Below are positions 54,172 through 62,751 of a stretch of 64,000 nt of DNA, in pieces. How positions within the stretch are numbered: the first letter of the stretch is position 1; the number at the start of each line of letters is the position of its first letter. The notes beneath the pieces are model-generated. The model searched no databases and was not told the origin of the DNA. It saw only the letters and a list, made by a program, of their open reading frames with translations. The position numbers and the translations under genes are program-made. Origin of the DNA: RBG-16-49-21 sp040768125 (GTDB lineage: Bacteria; Spirochaetota; UBA4802; UBA5550); contig JAXGNG010000001.1 in assembly GCA_040768125.1 (NCBI GenBank), forward strand, positions 682,001 through 746,000, in the 5' to 3' direction.

Positions 54172-54966
54172 ATGGCCCAGAATTATTTCGCGGGATGCGA
54201 CATAGGCTCCACGACGGGAAAGGTCGTCATCATCGGTGATGGCGGCATGGTGGCGTCGTCCATCGTGCCCAGGGAGATCGATCCGGAGGAGACGGCGCAC
54301 CTCGCCCTGGGCGAGGCCCTGAAGGCCGTGCCGGAACTCGGGAGCCACAGGGACCTGGCGTATCTCGTGGGCACGGGGTACGGAAGGAGCGAGATATCCT
54401 TCGCCAACGAGAATATCTCCGAGATAAGCTGTCACGCCATGGGGGCCAGCTTCTGCGACGGCGCCATAAAGACCATCGTGGACATCGGGGGCCAGGACGT
54501 GAAGGGGATCTCGGTGAACGGCGACGGCACCGTCAAGGAGTTCGTCATGAACGACAAGTGCGCCGCCGGGACCGGGCGCTTCTTCGAGGCCATGGCGCGC
54601 ATTTTTCGTATGGAGCTTCCCGAGTTTTCGGAGCTGTCACTCAGGGCGAAAAAATCGATTCCCGTGACGGCCCAGTGCAGCGTCTTCGCCGAGACCGAGG
54701 TGATCAGCCTCTTGGCGGGGAAGAACCTTCCCGAGGAGATCGCCGCCGGGGTCCAGGGAGCCGTGGCGAAGCGCTGCTTCACCCTTCTCAAGCGGGTGGG
54801 CGTGAATCCGAAGGTCACCATCACCGGCGGCTGCGCCAAGAACCGTGGACTCGTGAGGGAGCTCGAGAGGGTCCTGAAGATGGAGATCGCGCCCCTTTCG
54901 GTGGATCCCCAGATCATCGGCGCCCTGGGCGCCGCGGTCTACGCGAGAATACGGTCGGGGCGTTGA
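54172..54966 (+). CDS. Acyl-CoA dehydratase activase, module 2
   Basis: A 264-residue ASKHA activase with CDIGSTTGKVVII, VDIGGQDVKGI, cluster cysteines Cys130 (NDKCAAGTGRFF) and Cys169 (AQCSVFAETEV) and ITGGCAKNRGLV. Closer in style to the homodimeric HgdC-type activators than the module 1 pair. Only one activase accompanies module 2. The ATG at 54172 has GGAGAA upstream. Last gene of the operon. Confidence 0.92.
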   Translation: MAQNYFAGCDIGSTTGKVVIIGDGGMVASSIVPREIDPEETAHLALGEALKAVPELGSHRDLAYLVGTGYGRSEISFANENISEISCHAMGASFCDGAIKTIVDIGGQDVKGISVNGDGTVKEFVMNDKCAAGTGRFFEAMARIFRMELPEFSELSLRAKKSIPVTAQCSVFAETEVISLLAGKNLPEEIAAGVQGAVAKRCFTLLKRVGVNPKVTITGGCAKNRGLVRELERVLKMEIAPLSVDPQIIGALGAAVYARIRSGR

Positions 54967-54991
54967 CGATGCGGCGCTCACGGAGGCGAGA

Positions 54992-55630
54992 TCACGTGAC
55001 CCCGCCTTCACGCGCGCCGAAATATGAATGGATCGCGTGGAGATCCCGCCGCGAATGGACCTCGGCCCTCAGCCGTTCCCGGAGACGCGCCATTATTTCA
55101 CGTGGCACATCGCCGGGTGACGGGTGCGCCCTCATGGTCTCCCGCAGAATCGTCGTCGAGTGAATCAGGATGCTGTAGTAGTACCAGTCCCCGGTGAGCA
55201 TCGCCGCGTAGCCCACCTCGTCGTCGCCCAGCGTGTCATGTACCGCGCAGCGGAACCTCTTCCCCGAATAGCTCAGCACGCAGTCAAGACGACCTTCTCC
55301 CGGAGAGGCGTCGTGGAGGGCGCATCCGACAGTGCCGCCGTTTTCCCCGAGGACGATAAAGGAACATCGCGGACAGTCGCCGAAAATTTTCCGGACCGCC
55401 TCGCCCGGAACGGGTTCACCGCCGGGAACATGATAGGAGCCGGTCATGTCGCTACGGCTTTTCCCCGCCAGGGCGGCGAGATAGGAGGCGCTGAAGCAGC
55501 GGTAGTGATCGCGTCGCCGGACGAGGAGCGCCCGGACCGCTTCGGCGGGGGCGGCGAAGTTATGGCTGCCGCAGCAGAGGGCGCAGGAGGCGCCGTGGCC
55601 CGGCCGGCATGGGGAGATGGCATCGGTCAT
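54992..55630 (-). CDS. Cys-rich YkgJ-like protein
   Basis: A 212-residue soluble protein with CRPGHGASCALCCGSHNF near the N-terminus, a CXXCC pattern as in YkgJ-type zinc/iron-chelating domains. Further cysteines lie in FGDCPRCSFIVLG, GCALH, LDCVLSYSGKRFRCAVH. It starts inside the stop of the upstream amidohydrolase (4-base ATGA overlap), so the two are translated together. A metal site is likely; the role is unknown. Confidence 0.65.
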   Translation of the reverse strand: MTDAISPCRPGHGASCALCCGSHNFAAPAEAVRALLVRRRDHYRCFSASYLAALAGKSRSDMTGSYHVPGGEPVPGEAVRKIFGDCPRCSFIVLGENGGTVGCALHDASPGEGRLDCVLSYSGKRFRCAVHDTLGDDEVGYAAMLTGDWYYYSILIHSTTILRETMRAHPSPGDVPREIMARLRERLRAEVHSRRDLHAIHSYFGAREGGVT

Positions 55631-57219
55631 GGCAACGAACTAATCATCCCCCGGCCGATCGCCAGGTCCCCCCGGCTGTAGAGGAACTTCCCTTCCTTCA
55701 TGACGATCTCCGGGGAGCGGCAGGCCCCTATGTTCTCCAGGGGGTTCGCGGCGAGGAAGACCAGGTCGGCGAGCTTTCCCTTCTCGATTGAGCCGATTGT
55801 TTCCTCCATGCGGAGGATGCGCGCGCCGTTGATCGTGGCGATCCTGAGGATCTCGTCGTTGCGGAAGCCGGCGCGGGAAAGGAACTCGAGCTCGCGGTAC
55901 TGCCCGCCGAAGTAGGAGAGGGGCATACCCGCGTCGATGCCCAGGCCGATGGTGATGCCGGCGTCGCGCATTTTGAGGAGATTCTTCGTGCCGAAATGGA
56001 TCATTCCGAAGTAGATCTCCGGGTTCACCAGGAATATCTTCTTCTTCCAGAGGTTGTCGTACCCGACGCTCCGGTACTTGCCGAGCTCCCGCATGTTCTT
56101 CTCGTGGATCACGGGATCGCAGTGCTCCGTAGCCGTGTCGCGAAGGTACTCCCTCCGGATCGCCACCTCGTTCATGATGAAATCGCTTCTGAAGCGCTCC
56201 GGGACGGCGTCGTAGGCCTCCTCCATGAGATAGGAAAGCCCGATGGTCATGGTGGGCACGCTGGCGACGTTCTTCCTCGCCATCAGCTCCACGTCGGCGT
56301 CGGAGAGGTACGAGTCGGAGACCATGTGCTCCAGCGAGTGGATCGGGTACTTCATGGCCCTGTCGAAGCCGAACTTGCGGTGCACGTGGCAGGATACCGG
56401 GAGCCCCGTTTCCCGGGACCGGGCGAAGATGTGGGCGAGCATCTCGTCGGAGTAAACGGGAATCGGCCCCTTTTTGCAGAAGACCGACCGGTCGTCCATG
56501 GTGAGCTTGATGAAGGAGGCGCCCGCGGCGTTTTTCTCCATGACGCGTTGCAGCTCCTCGTAGCTCTCGAAGTTCGTCATCACCATGCCGGTGAAGAGGG
56601 CGGCGAGATTCGCCAGGGGATGGGCGTCTTTCGGTGGGATGTCGGGATGACCCCCCCTGATGTTCAGCATGGAGTTGCAGTAGACCACGCGCGGCCCCGC
56701 GAGCCTGCCCTTCTCTATGTCCTTGATCATGCCGTGGAGGGTGAGGGGGAAGGACCCCACGTCCCGGTAGGTGGTGATGCCGTGCTCGATGCCGATGGAG
56801 AACTGGCGCTTCTGGAACGCCAGGTGCCGCGAGAGGTCTGCCGTGTCGAGGGTGAAGGAGGAGGTGATGGTGGGGTGGCAGTGGGCGTCAACGAGTCCCG
56901 GGATGACGCAGGCGCCCCGGGCGTCGAAGGCCAGTGCGCCAGGGGCGGGTATGCCGCCGGTTTCCACCGCCTGGATGATCCCCTTCCGAACGAGTATCGA
57001 TGCGCCGGGTCGCGCGGTCCCGCTTTTGACGTCGATAACCGTGCAGTTGGATATAACAATGTCCCGCCCGTAGTCGATCGAAGGGATGTTCCGCGGCAGC
57101 GCCCCGGCGCATCCCTGGAGGGGCTGGATCGCCGCCACGGCTGCCGCGGCGGCGCTCAGGCGAATAAAATCGGCCCTGGTTATTTTCTCTCCATCGAAAT
57201 CAAGTGGGTGCCACTCCAT
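55627..57219 (-). CDS. Amidohydrolase, imidazolonepropionase-like, exported
   Basis: A 530-residue metal-dependent hydrolase. The N-terminus (ITRADFIRLSAAAAAVAAIQPLQGCAG) looks like a secretion signal with a lipobox. The metal motif DAHCHP stands near residue 113, and the TIM-barrel pattern of the family continues (GITTYRDVGSF, SCHVHRKFGFDRAMKY, HSLEHMVSDSYL, IGLGIDAGMPLS). The C-terminal beta-sandwich closes with GSIEKGKLADLVFLAANPLEN. Substrate unknown; cyclic amides or peptides are typical. Confidence 0.88.
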   Translation of the reverse strand: MEWHPLDFDGEKITRADFIRLSAAAAAVAAIQPLQGCAGALPRNIPSIDYGRDIVISNCTVIDVKSGTARPGASILVRKGIIQAVETGGIPAPGALAFDARGACVIPGLVDAHCHPTITSSFTLDTADLSRHLAFQKRQFSIGIEHGITTYRDVGSFPLTLHGMIKDIEKGRLAGPRVVYCNSMLNIRGGHPDIPPKDAHPLANLAALFTGMVMTNFESYEELQRVMEKNAAGASFIKLTMDDRSVFCKKGPIPVYSDEMLAHIFARSRETGLPVSCHVHRKFGFDRAMKYPIHSLEHMVSDSYLSDADVELMARKNVASVPTMTIGLSYLMEEAYDAVPERFRSDFIMNEVAIRREYLRDTATEHCDPVIHEKNMRELGKYRSVGYDNLWKKKIFLVNPEIYFGMIHFGTKNLLKMRDAGITIGLGIDAGMPLSYFGGQYRELEFLSRAGFRNDEILRIATINGARILRMEETIGSIEKGKLADLVFLAANPLENIGACRSPEIVMKEGKFLYSRGDLAIGRGMISSLP

Positions 57220-57295
57220 GATCGCCTCCCGGGTGTTGTGGTACTAAATGATGTTCGCACGCTATGGGGCATGGAGGGAAATGTCAATGATAAAA

Positions 57296-57823
57296 TTAAC
57301 AAGCGTTAACTTTTAGAAGCATGTCAAGGGCGTCCCCGCCTTCATGCCAGCGGTGACGGATCACTCGGCCATCATGATCCGCCTCGACCTCAAGCACTCC
57401 TCCCCAGGAGAGGCGGTATCGTATAAATGTGTGCCCTTCCCCGGCGGGGACCGGTCGAAGGGCTTCCAAACCGTATCCCCGGGGCCATCCCTCCGCCATG
57501 GCCTCTTCGACCTTCCTTCCGGGGCGGAGAACTTTTTTACCGCGGCGCCTCTGCTCACGGGAAACCCGGAAACCCTTCTCGCGGAGCAGCGATTCCGCTT
57601 CCCTGCCCTGGCGGAGGTCAACACCGGCGATCTGCTCTCCCTCGATGGTGAGAAACACCACGGCGCCCGTACCGTGCTGGATCAACACCACGCCGGATGA
57701 TTCACTCAGGATGTGCCAGAAGCGCATGGCTTCATGGTCCTCGCGGAGGGCGGGCCAGATGACGCCGGGACGGAATATCTCCCTGAACTCCTGGAGATCC
57801 CCATCGGCGAGTTCAAAGGGCAT
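57296..57823 (-). CDS. Hypothetical soluble protein
   Basis: A 175-residue protein, MPFELADGDLQEFREIFRPG, then SGVVLIQHGTGAVVFLTIEGEQIAGVDL, with a basic stretch at about 92-108 and a beta-rich end. No signal, membrane helix or known motif. It lies 18 bases downstream of the glycoside hydrolase stop on the same strand and may be cotranscribed with it. Confidence 0.55.
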   Translation of the reverse strand: MPFELADGDLQEFREIFRPGVIWPALREDHEAMRFWHILSESSGVVLIQHGTGAVVFLTIEGEQIAGVDLRQGREAESLLREKGFRVSREQRRRGKKVLRPGRKVEEAMAEGWPRGYGLEALRPVPAGEGHTFIRYRLSWGGVLEVEADHDGRVIRHRWHEGGDALDMLLKVNAC

Positions 57824-57841
57824 GCATCACCCCCCTTGAGT

Positions 57842-59353
57842 TTAGTTATTCGTGTAAAGTATCAATGGATAATCCGTGACGGGAAGGTTGTCGAAGGTCG
57901 TGCCGCCGGCATCAACGGTGGGGACGCCGGGATCAAGGGTTTCCTGGCGCAGTACGTCCCTGAGTTGATATGAGAAAGATCCCGTTATGCCATCGAAGAG
58001 GATCTCCTTAAAGCGCATCGCCTTCACCGTATCATCGATGGCCTCGATGATCCAGTAGGCCATGACCGGCCTGATCGAATCCGCGTCTCCGGTGTCGTTA
58101 TAAATGAGTATCATCACATCATCGCCGCCGATGTTCTTTACAAGCATGCGGTCGTACACGACGCGCTGCGGCCCGATGAGGCGCGCAATTTCCTGGAACG
58201 CCCGGAAGGCGGGACTCGCCTCGTAGGGCGCGTCTTCATACACCAGGCCGTCGAAGAGCTCCCCCTCCCGGTGCGCCCCGTACTTGAAGTAATGGCAGCC
58301 CCGGAGTCCCTCGGCATGCTCGAAGAGCATCGACCGCGCGAGCCATTTCGCCTGGGCCGTGTCGTTCTCGCTGGTCGCGTAGTCGAAGTTGATGTAGCCG
58401 GCCTCCGTGTCCCACAGGTCAACGCCGGGTTTACGGAGGGCGAGGCGGTCCCTGATGTCCTGGATCTCCTCGTGAAAGTCATCGCCGTGCCCCGGGTCTT
58501 CGTCGATATCGAAGTGCGATTCCGGCGAGGAACGGTAGGGATGGATGCCGATGGCGTCGACGCTGTCCAGGACGTTGTTGTCCAGGCACGCCTCCAGGAA
58601 GGCCCTCCACCCGGGGAACATGCAGAGGCCCCCCATGATGAGGTAGGCGTCGGGCTGCACCGACCGGATTCGGGCCGCCGTGGCGGTGACCAGTGCCGAA
58701 TAACGGTCCGCGTCGATCGCGGGTTGCCAGAAGCCGAGCAGGTTCTCTTCGTTCCAGATCTCCCAGGTGGTGACCCGGTCCCCGTACCGGCGCGCCGCCG
58801 CTTCGACGAAATCAAGCCAGCCGTTGACGCGCTCCAGGCGATAGTCGAAGCCGGTGTCCGCGTCCTTCCCGCTGTAGGGCGCGTAGCCCTCGGGAAAGAT
58901 GTCGGGGTCATAGCCGCCGTCCGATGCCGCTTTCCGGTAGGCGAATTCCTCCAGGGGATAGACCGTGCCGGGCGCGTCGTAGAGGGTGTTCCCGCCGTGG
59001 AGCTGGATGATCACGCGCTTGTTCGTCCGCAGGGCGAAATCGATGAAACGGTCATAGTCAGTCCACCGGTAGTTTCCCTTTTCGTTGATCTCAATGTTCC
59101 ACCAGAGAAGGAGGCAGTTCACGTCGCGGACGTTGATATCGGCCAGTTTACCGTTGAAATTAAAATCAACCGGGTTGGTATCGAAATGATTGAACAGGGT
59201 GTATGACCCCTCTTTGAAGCCGAACTTGTCATGGGCCTCATGATTCCGGCCGAGCAGCGCGAGGAGGGCGGGCGTGGTATCCGTGCCCGCCCCCGTGCAT
59301 TGCGTGAGGAGCAATGCCGGGACGCAAATAATCACGGTCAAGATTTTCTTCAT
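57842..59353 (-). CDS. Clan GH-A glycoside hydrolase lipoprotein (GH39-like)
   Basis: A 503-residue lipoprotein (lipobox LLTQC, Cys19) with a Leu-rich patch (TPALLALLG) after it. The TIM-barrel catalytic domain shows acid/base Glu202 in WEIWNEEN after strand 4 and a likely nucleophile Glu317 in VDLWDTEAGY after strand 7, the clan GH-A arrangement, together with IGIHPYRSSP. It resembles beta-xylosidase-like GH39 enzymes; the sugar is not determined. The ATG at 59353 starts a clear signal peptide. Confidence 0.78.
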   Translation of the reverse strand: MKKILTVIICVPALLLTQCTGAGTDTTPALLALLGRNHEAHDKFGFKEGSYTLFNHFDTNPVDFNFNGKLADINVRDVNCLLLWWNIEINEKGNYRWTDYDRFIDFALRTNKRVIIQLHGGNTLYDAPGTVYPLEEFAYRKAASDGGYDPDIFPEGYAPYSGKDADTGFDYRLERVNGWLDFVEAAARRYGDRVTTWEIWNEENLLGFWQPAIDADRYSALVTATAARIRSVQPDAYLIMGGLCMFPGWRAFLEACLDNNVLDSVDAIGIHPYRSSPESHFDIDEDPGHGDDFHEEIQDIRDRLALRKPGVDLWDTEAGYINFDYATSENDTAQAKWLARSMLFEHAEGLRGCHYFKYGAHREGELFDGLVYEDAPYEASPAFRAFQEIARLIGPQRVVYDRMLVKNIGGDDVMILIYNDTGDADSIRPVMAYWIIEAIDDTVKAMRFKEILFDGITGSFSYQLRDVLRQETLDPGVPTVDAGGTTFDNLPVTDYPLILYTNN

Positions 59354-59597
59354 CGCGATCCTCAAGCGAGTTGAAAAGGGAAGTTGTATCATTCATGAAA
59401 AAGTGCATCTATACGGAAAAAAGTCAAACGTATTATTCCAACGACAAACTCAGAGGCGATTTATCGGTGTCCATTGATTCGCCGCGACGCCGCCGAAACC
59501 CTGGTGCGGTTTTCCGGCTTGACTGTGGCGGGTGCACTGCTGGCGCGGCTATTCAAGGACGGGAAGCTTCTATCGCCGAAGGGGAACGCGTATCCCC

Positions 59598-59616
59598 GAC
59601 GGTTCCTCAAACCGTC
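59598..59616 (-). terminator. Hairpin at the end of the DUF4230 gene
   Basis: GACGGTT (59598-59604) and AACCGTC (59610-59616) form a 7-bp stem with a 5-base loop. It overlaps the stop codon of the minus-strand gene ending at 59615. No T-run follows. The remaining gap to 59353 (about 260 bases) holds only a second weak GGGG/CCCC hairpin and no gene. Confidence 0.3.
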
Positions 59617-60328
59617 ACTGGGTGGCGGTCCTTGTCGTCTCCTCGTTGGAGAACACGACCTTCCTGAATTCGTCCTTCCCGGTGTTCCGAAAGTCAAATT
59701 CAACGCGACGCGCCCCGAGTGCCTTTGCAAGGGATTGAAGGGTCTGACGGGCCGATTGCTCCACGTCCGAGGCGACTTTCTCGATCATGCCCCGCGCCTG
59801 TTCCTCGGCGCGCTTTTTCGCCTCGTTCTTGATGCGGTTCTTGTCCTCTTCCGAAAAACCCTCGCCGAAGAGCTTGTTCAGAAGGTCCGGCAGCAGCCAG
59901 GGTATCAGCCTGCTTTTCTGCTCGTCGTAAAAATGAATGTCGCGGATATGTATTTCATGGAAACAATCGGGCATGTGGAAGGTGTAGCAGTCGTCGTCCC
60001 CTTCGATACGGAAATCGGGGCTGCGGAGGTCGTAGCGGAAATCGATTTCGAATTCGAAAATCATCGCCATTTTTTTATTGGAAAGTATCCACTTGAGATA
60101 CTTCTTGCCGAATTCGCCCCAGGCATGGTCGACCTCGGTCACGATTTCCTTGGTGAAGACCTTGAATACGGAAAGCTCGCCGATGGCCTTGAGGCGTTCG
60201 ATGTTTGAATATATCAAGGTTTTTCTCGCGGAGGCGACTCCCCGCCTTCGCCTGAAAAAGTATATCCATGAAAGGTACACGGCCACGGTAGCGACGCAGC
60301 CGGCAATGAAACCCTCAAGTGCGCTCAT
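59615..60328 (-). CDS. DUF4230-like membrane-anchored protein
   Basis: A 237-residue protein with one N-terminal membrane helix (FIAGCVATVAVYLSWIYFF) and a C-terminal domain beginning TLIYSNIERLKAIGELSVFKVFTKEIV, the usual opening of DUF4230 proteins. A helical Glu/Lys/Arg-rich region at about 165-205 precedes the end. Function of the family is unknown. The ATG at 60328 has AGGAGA upstream. Confidence 0.65.
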   Translation of the reverse strand: MSALEGFIAGCVATVAVYLSWIYFFRRRRGVASARKTLIYSNIERLKAIGELSVFKVFTKEIVTEVDHAWGEFGKKYLKWILSNKKMAMIFEFEIDFRYDLRSPDFRIEGDDDCYTFHMPDCFHEIHIRDIHFYDEQKSRLIPWLLPDLLNKLFGEGFSEEDKNRIKNEAKKRAEEQARGMIEKVASDVEQSARQTLQSLAKALGARRVEFDFRNTGKDEFRKVVFSNEETTRTATQ

Positions 60329-60711
60329 ACACAATCTCCTGCCCTGCCATCATGGAATTTCCATCCCTCCCAGGCAACCGTCATGGAAAGGATATATTAC
60401 TCAAGATCAACGATGAACAAATTGAAGCTAATTGCAAGGCAAAAAAATCGGTCCCTCAGGAGTCAGCAGTCTTTTCCATCCTTTCGCCGGATGCCCTGCT
60501 GGTCGGTTTTTTCTGTTTCCCAATGAGAAGCCCTCAATGGATAATCGTCCTGGCGATGGAGCCGATCGCCGCGTCAGATGGCCGCGTAATGGCACTTCCA
60601 GCGCGGGATAACGCCCTGCGTATTATACTGGACACATTATCATCGGTGATGTACTAATAATAACCGGGCATCGACTGGCTCGGCAGAAACGCTCCGAAAG
60701 GTATTCATATC
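60329..60711. other. Gene-free gap between divergent genes
   Basis: About 380 bases between the DUF4230 gene and the M23 peptidase. An open frame (60319-60657) crosses it but has no family likeness, no good start and overlaps the DUF4230 ribosome site. The right part (TATTATACTGGACACATTATC, near 60611) is AT-rich and may hold the peptidase promoter. Nothing else was recognised. Confidence 0.5.
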
Positions 60712-61908
60712 ATGGAAAAATTCGCCGTTTTTTTCTCCCTCAGCCTCATCATCCTCTCCGTCGGAATATCCCCGGCGCCGGGGAGTGAAAAGGAAAGTCC
60801 CGTGCGGGTATTTTACGAGAGAAGCCCCGCCGGGGGATATGACATCTTCGCCTCGAACAGCGAGGTGATCCCCATGACCGTGAAGGTTGATCTGCCGCTT
60901 CTTGAACGGATGACTCCCACTGAGAAGGTGCCCTTCTTCAAGGTGGTCCCACCCGGGACGGAGAAGCTCTTCATCCTGGGCGTACGGCCCAACGGGGAGG
61001 ACCCCCATTTCCGCTACCGCTTCCATTATTACTGGGGAAACTGCATCGAGGGGAAGCACGACGATTCCCACGTCTACCTCATTCCCTTCGCCCACGGCAC
61101 CAAGCACCTCCTGTCCCAGGGATACCGCGGGAACAGGACCCACGTGGGGAACAACGCCTACGCCGTGGATTTCAACATGCCCGAGGGCACGGAGATTTAC
61201 GCTGCCCGGGGGGGCGTCGTATTTCGCGTGAAAGAGGATTCTGACATTGGAGGACCCGACGCATCGTACGGGAAGCACGGTAATTACATACACATCTATC
61301 ATGATGACGGCACCTTTTCCCGGTACATCCACCTGAAAAAGGACGGCGCCCTTGTGGAAAAGGGCGACCGGGTCCGGACGGGGGACCTGATCGGGCACAG
61401 CGGGAACACGGGGCGCTCCCGCTCCCCCCATCTCCATTTCCAGGTTGAGAAGTACCGGATCGAGGGGGGCATGGTCACCGTTCCCACGCGGTTCCTCGAC
61501 CATGACGGAAAGGCCGTCACCCTGGAGTGCGCGACATGGTACTACGCGACCCACCCGGGGAAGGGTGAATATCCCGTGCGGCTCGGGAGAAATCTCTCCG
61601 ACAATGATTTCCTCGGCCACGCGGAACCGATCGATGAGAGCGGCAGGATCGAGGTGCGCCAGGAGCGGCTGGACGACACCTTCGTGCTCTTCGCGCGAAA
61701 CGGACTGTCCGTTCCCTGCGAGGTGAAGGCGCGCTTCACCCTGGACAACATGGTTTCCACGCGGGGCAACCCCGTGACCGTCACGGTGCCGCCCGGGAAT
61801 GAGGCCTACCTCTGCATCGTGAGAAAGCGGAAGCCCGCGGACCCCTCGGACTGGGAATTCTCGTTTCGTTTCAGGTATGCCTACACCTACAGGAAATTGC
61901 GGCAGTAG
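60712..61908 (+). CDS. M23-family metallopeptidase, secreted
   Basis: A 398-residue protein with a signal peptide (FFSLSLIILSVGISPAPGS). The LytM/M23 domain spans about 140-250: His144 and Asp153 in HVGNNAYAVDFNMPEGTEIYA and the HxH pair His240/His242 in SPHLHFQVE form the zinc site. A beta-rich C-terminal extension of about 140 residues follows. It probably cuts peptidoglycan cross-links in the periplasm. All metal residues are present, so it should be active. Confidence 0.9.
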   Translation: MEKFAVFFSLSLIILSVGISPAPGSEKESPVRVFYERSPAGGYDIFASNSEVIPMTVKVDLPLLERMTPTEKVPFFKVVPPGTEKLFILGVRPNGEDPHFRYRFHYYWGNCIEGKHDDSHVYLIPFAHGTKHLLSQGYRGNRTHVGNNAYAVDFNMPEGTEIYAARGGVVFRVKEDSDIGGPDASYGKHGNYIHIYHDDGTFSRYIHLKKDGALVEKGDRVRTGDLIGHSGNTGRSRSPHLHFQVEKYRIEGGMVTVPTRFLDHDGKAVTLECATWYYATHPGKGEYPVRLGRNLSDNDFLGHAEPIDESGRIEVRQERLDDTFVLFARNGLSVPCEVKARFTLDNMVSTRGNPVTVTVPPGNEAYLCIVRKRKPADPSDWEFSFRFRYAYTYRKLRQ

Positions 61909-62056
61909 AATCATCCCTGAACCAAAGTGCATTTCTTTTCCTCTGGAAATTTTTCCGGGGATCGATAGTTGCGGTAATCGGCATTTTTTTTCTGCCGGTT
62001 TCCAGGTCATTCGTTAATGGTAACAACACATGACAGCCGGATGGCCGGGAATCTAC

Positions 62057-62085
62057 TTGACGACGGTGGTTTTTATAACTATATT
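62057..62085 (+). promoter_or_regulatory. Promoter of the VapBC-type module
   Basis: TTGACG (62057-62062) and TATATT (62080-62085) are separated by an optimal 17 bases. The likely RNA start is only about 10 bases before the first ATG at 62103. Confidence 0.65.
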
Positions 62086-62099
62086 AGTATGATAATATA
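62080..62099. promoter_or_regulatory. Antitoxin operator overlapping the -10 box
   Basis: TATATTA and TAATATA are perfect 7-base inverted arms separated by GTATGA. The left arm covers the -10 box, as expected for autoregulation by the antitoxin. Confidence 0.5.
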
Positions 62100-62102
62100 A
62101 AT

Positions 62103-62339
62103 ATGAAAACATGGATAAATAATATGAAAATTATGGAGCGTGGACAGATCACCATTCCGAAGAAAATTCGGGATACGTACGGGCTCAAGCCTTCAACGGA
62201 GGTTGATGTCATACCGCTTGAAGAGGGCATTCTTATCGTCAAAAAAAGCTCCGGTAAAAGTCCCTTCCACGAAGTATACGGAGTATTGAACAACCCCCGT
62301 GACAGCGACGGACTCATCGAGGAGATCAGGGGCAGGTAG
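62103..62339 (+). CDS. AbrB/MazE-fold antitoxin (VapB-like)
   Basis: Up to 78 residues with a SpoVT-AbrB domain: MERGQITIPKKIRDTYGLKP, then VDVIPLEEGILIVKKSS, and a C-terminal arm (VLNNPRDSDGLIEEIRGR) that would block the toxin. Start uncertain: ATGs at 62103, 62124 and 62133 are in frame and none has a clear ribosome site. Its stop TAG touches the toxin ATG. Confidence 0.85.
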   Translation: MKTWINNMKIMERGQITIPKKIRDTYGLKPSTEVDVIPLEEGILIVKKSSGKSPFHEVYGVLNNPRDSDGLIEEIRGR

Positions 62340-62738
62340 ATGATCACCGCCGTTGATACGAACATTCTCCTGGATCTCTTCCTCCCCGATCCGGAAAATG
62401 GGCTGAAATCCCGCGCACTGCTGGAAAAATCTTATGAAAAGGGGGCGCTTATTATATGCGGGATCGTCTATGCCGAACTCGCCCCGCAGTTTCCGAACAG
62501 AGATACGCTCGACTCCTGCCTGGATACGATCGGCGTTGAGGTGGCTGACATCAACCGGGAAGCCCTTTATCTCGCCGGAGAGACCTGGCGTGTGTACAGG
62601 AAAAAAAGCAAGTCCCGTGAGAGAATTATCACGGACTTTCTGATCGGGGCTTTTGCAAAAATCCAGGCCGATCGCTTTCTCACCAGGGACAGGGGATTTT
62701 ACAGGAATTATTTCAGGGGACTGAGCATCGTTGATTGA
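62340..62738 (+). CDS. vapC: PIN-domain toxin (VapC-like)
   Basis: A 132-residue ribonuclease of the PIN family. The acidic metal-binding residues are Asp6 in AVDTNILLDL, Glu46 in VYAELAPQF, the Asp in IITDFLIGAFA and the Asp residues near RFLTRDRGFYRNYF. All are present, so activity is expected. It follows the antitoxin without a gap. An AT-rich promoter region and absence of linked genes fit a mobile module. Confidence 0.9.
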   Translation: MITAVDTNILLDLFLPDPENGLKSRALLEKSYEKGALIICGIVYAELAPQFPNRDTLDSCLDTIGVEVADINREALYLAGETWRVYRKKSKSRERIITDFLIGAFAKIQADRFLTRDRGFYRNYFRGLSIVD

Positions 62739-62751
62739 ATTGCCTGTCCCG

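Noticed and set aside
56484..56495. CCGACCGGTCG sequence resembling the TetR operator
   Set aside because: It lies inside the amidohydrolase coding region (encoding DDRSVF), has no promoter near it and lacks the flanking AAA/TTT of the two accepted operators.
60319..60657. 112-codon plus-strand frame in the gap before the M23 peptidase
   Set aside because: No motif, no good ribosome site, and it overlaps the start region of the DUF4230 gene.
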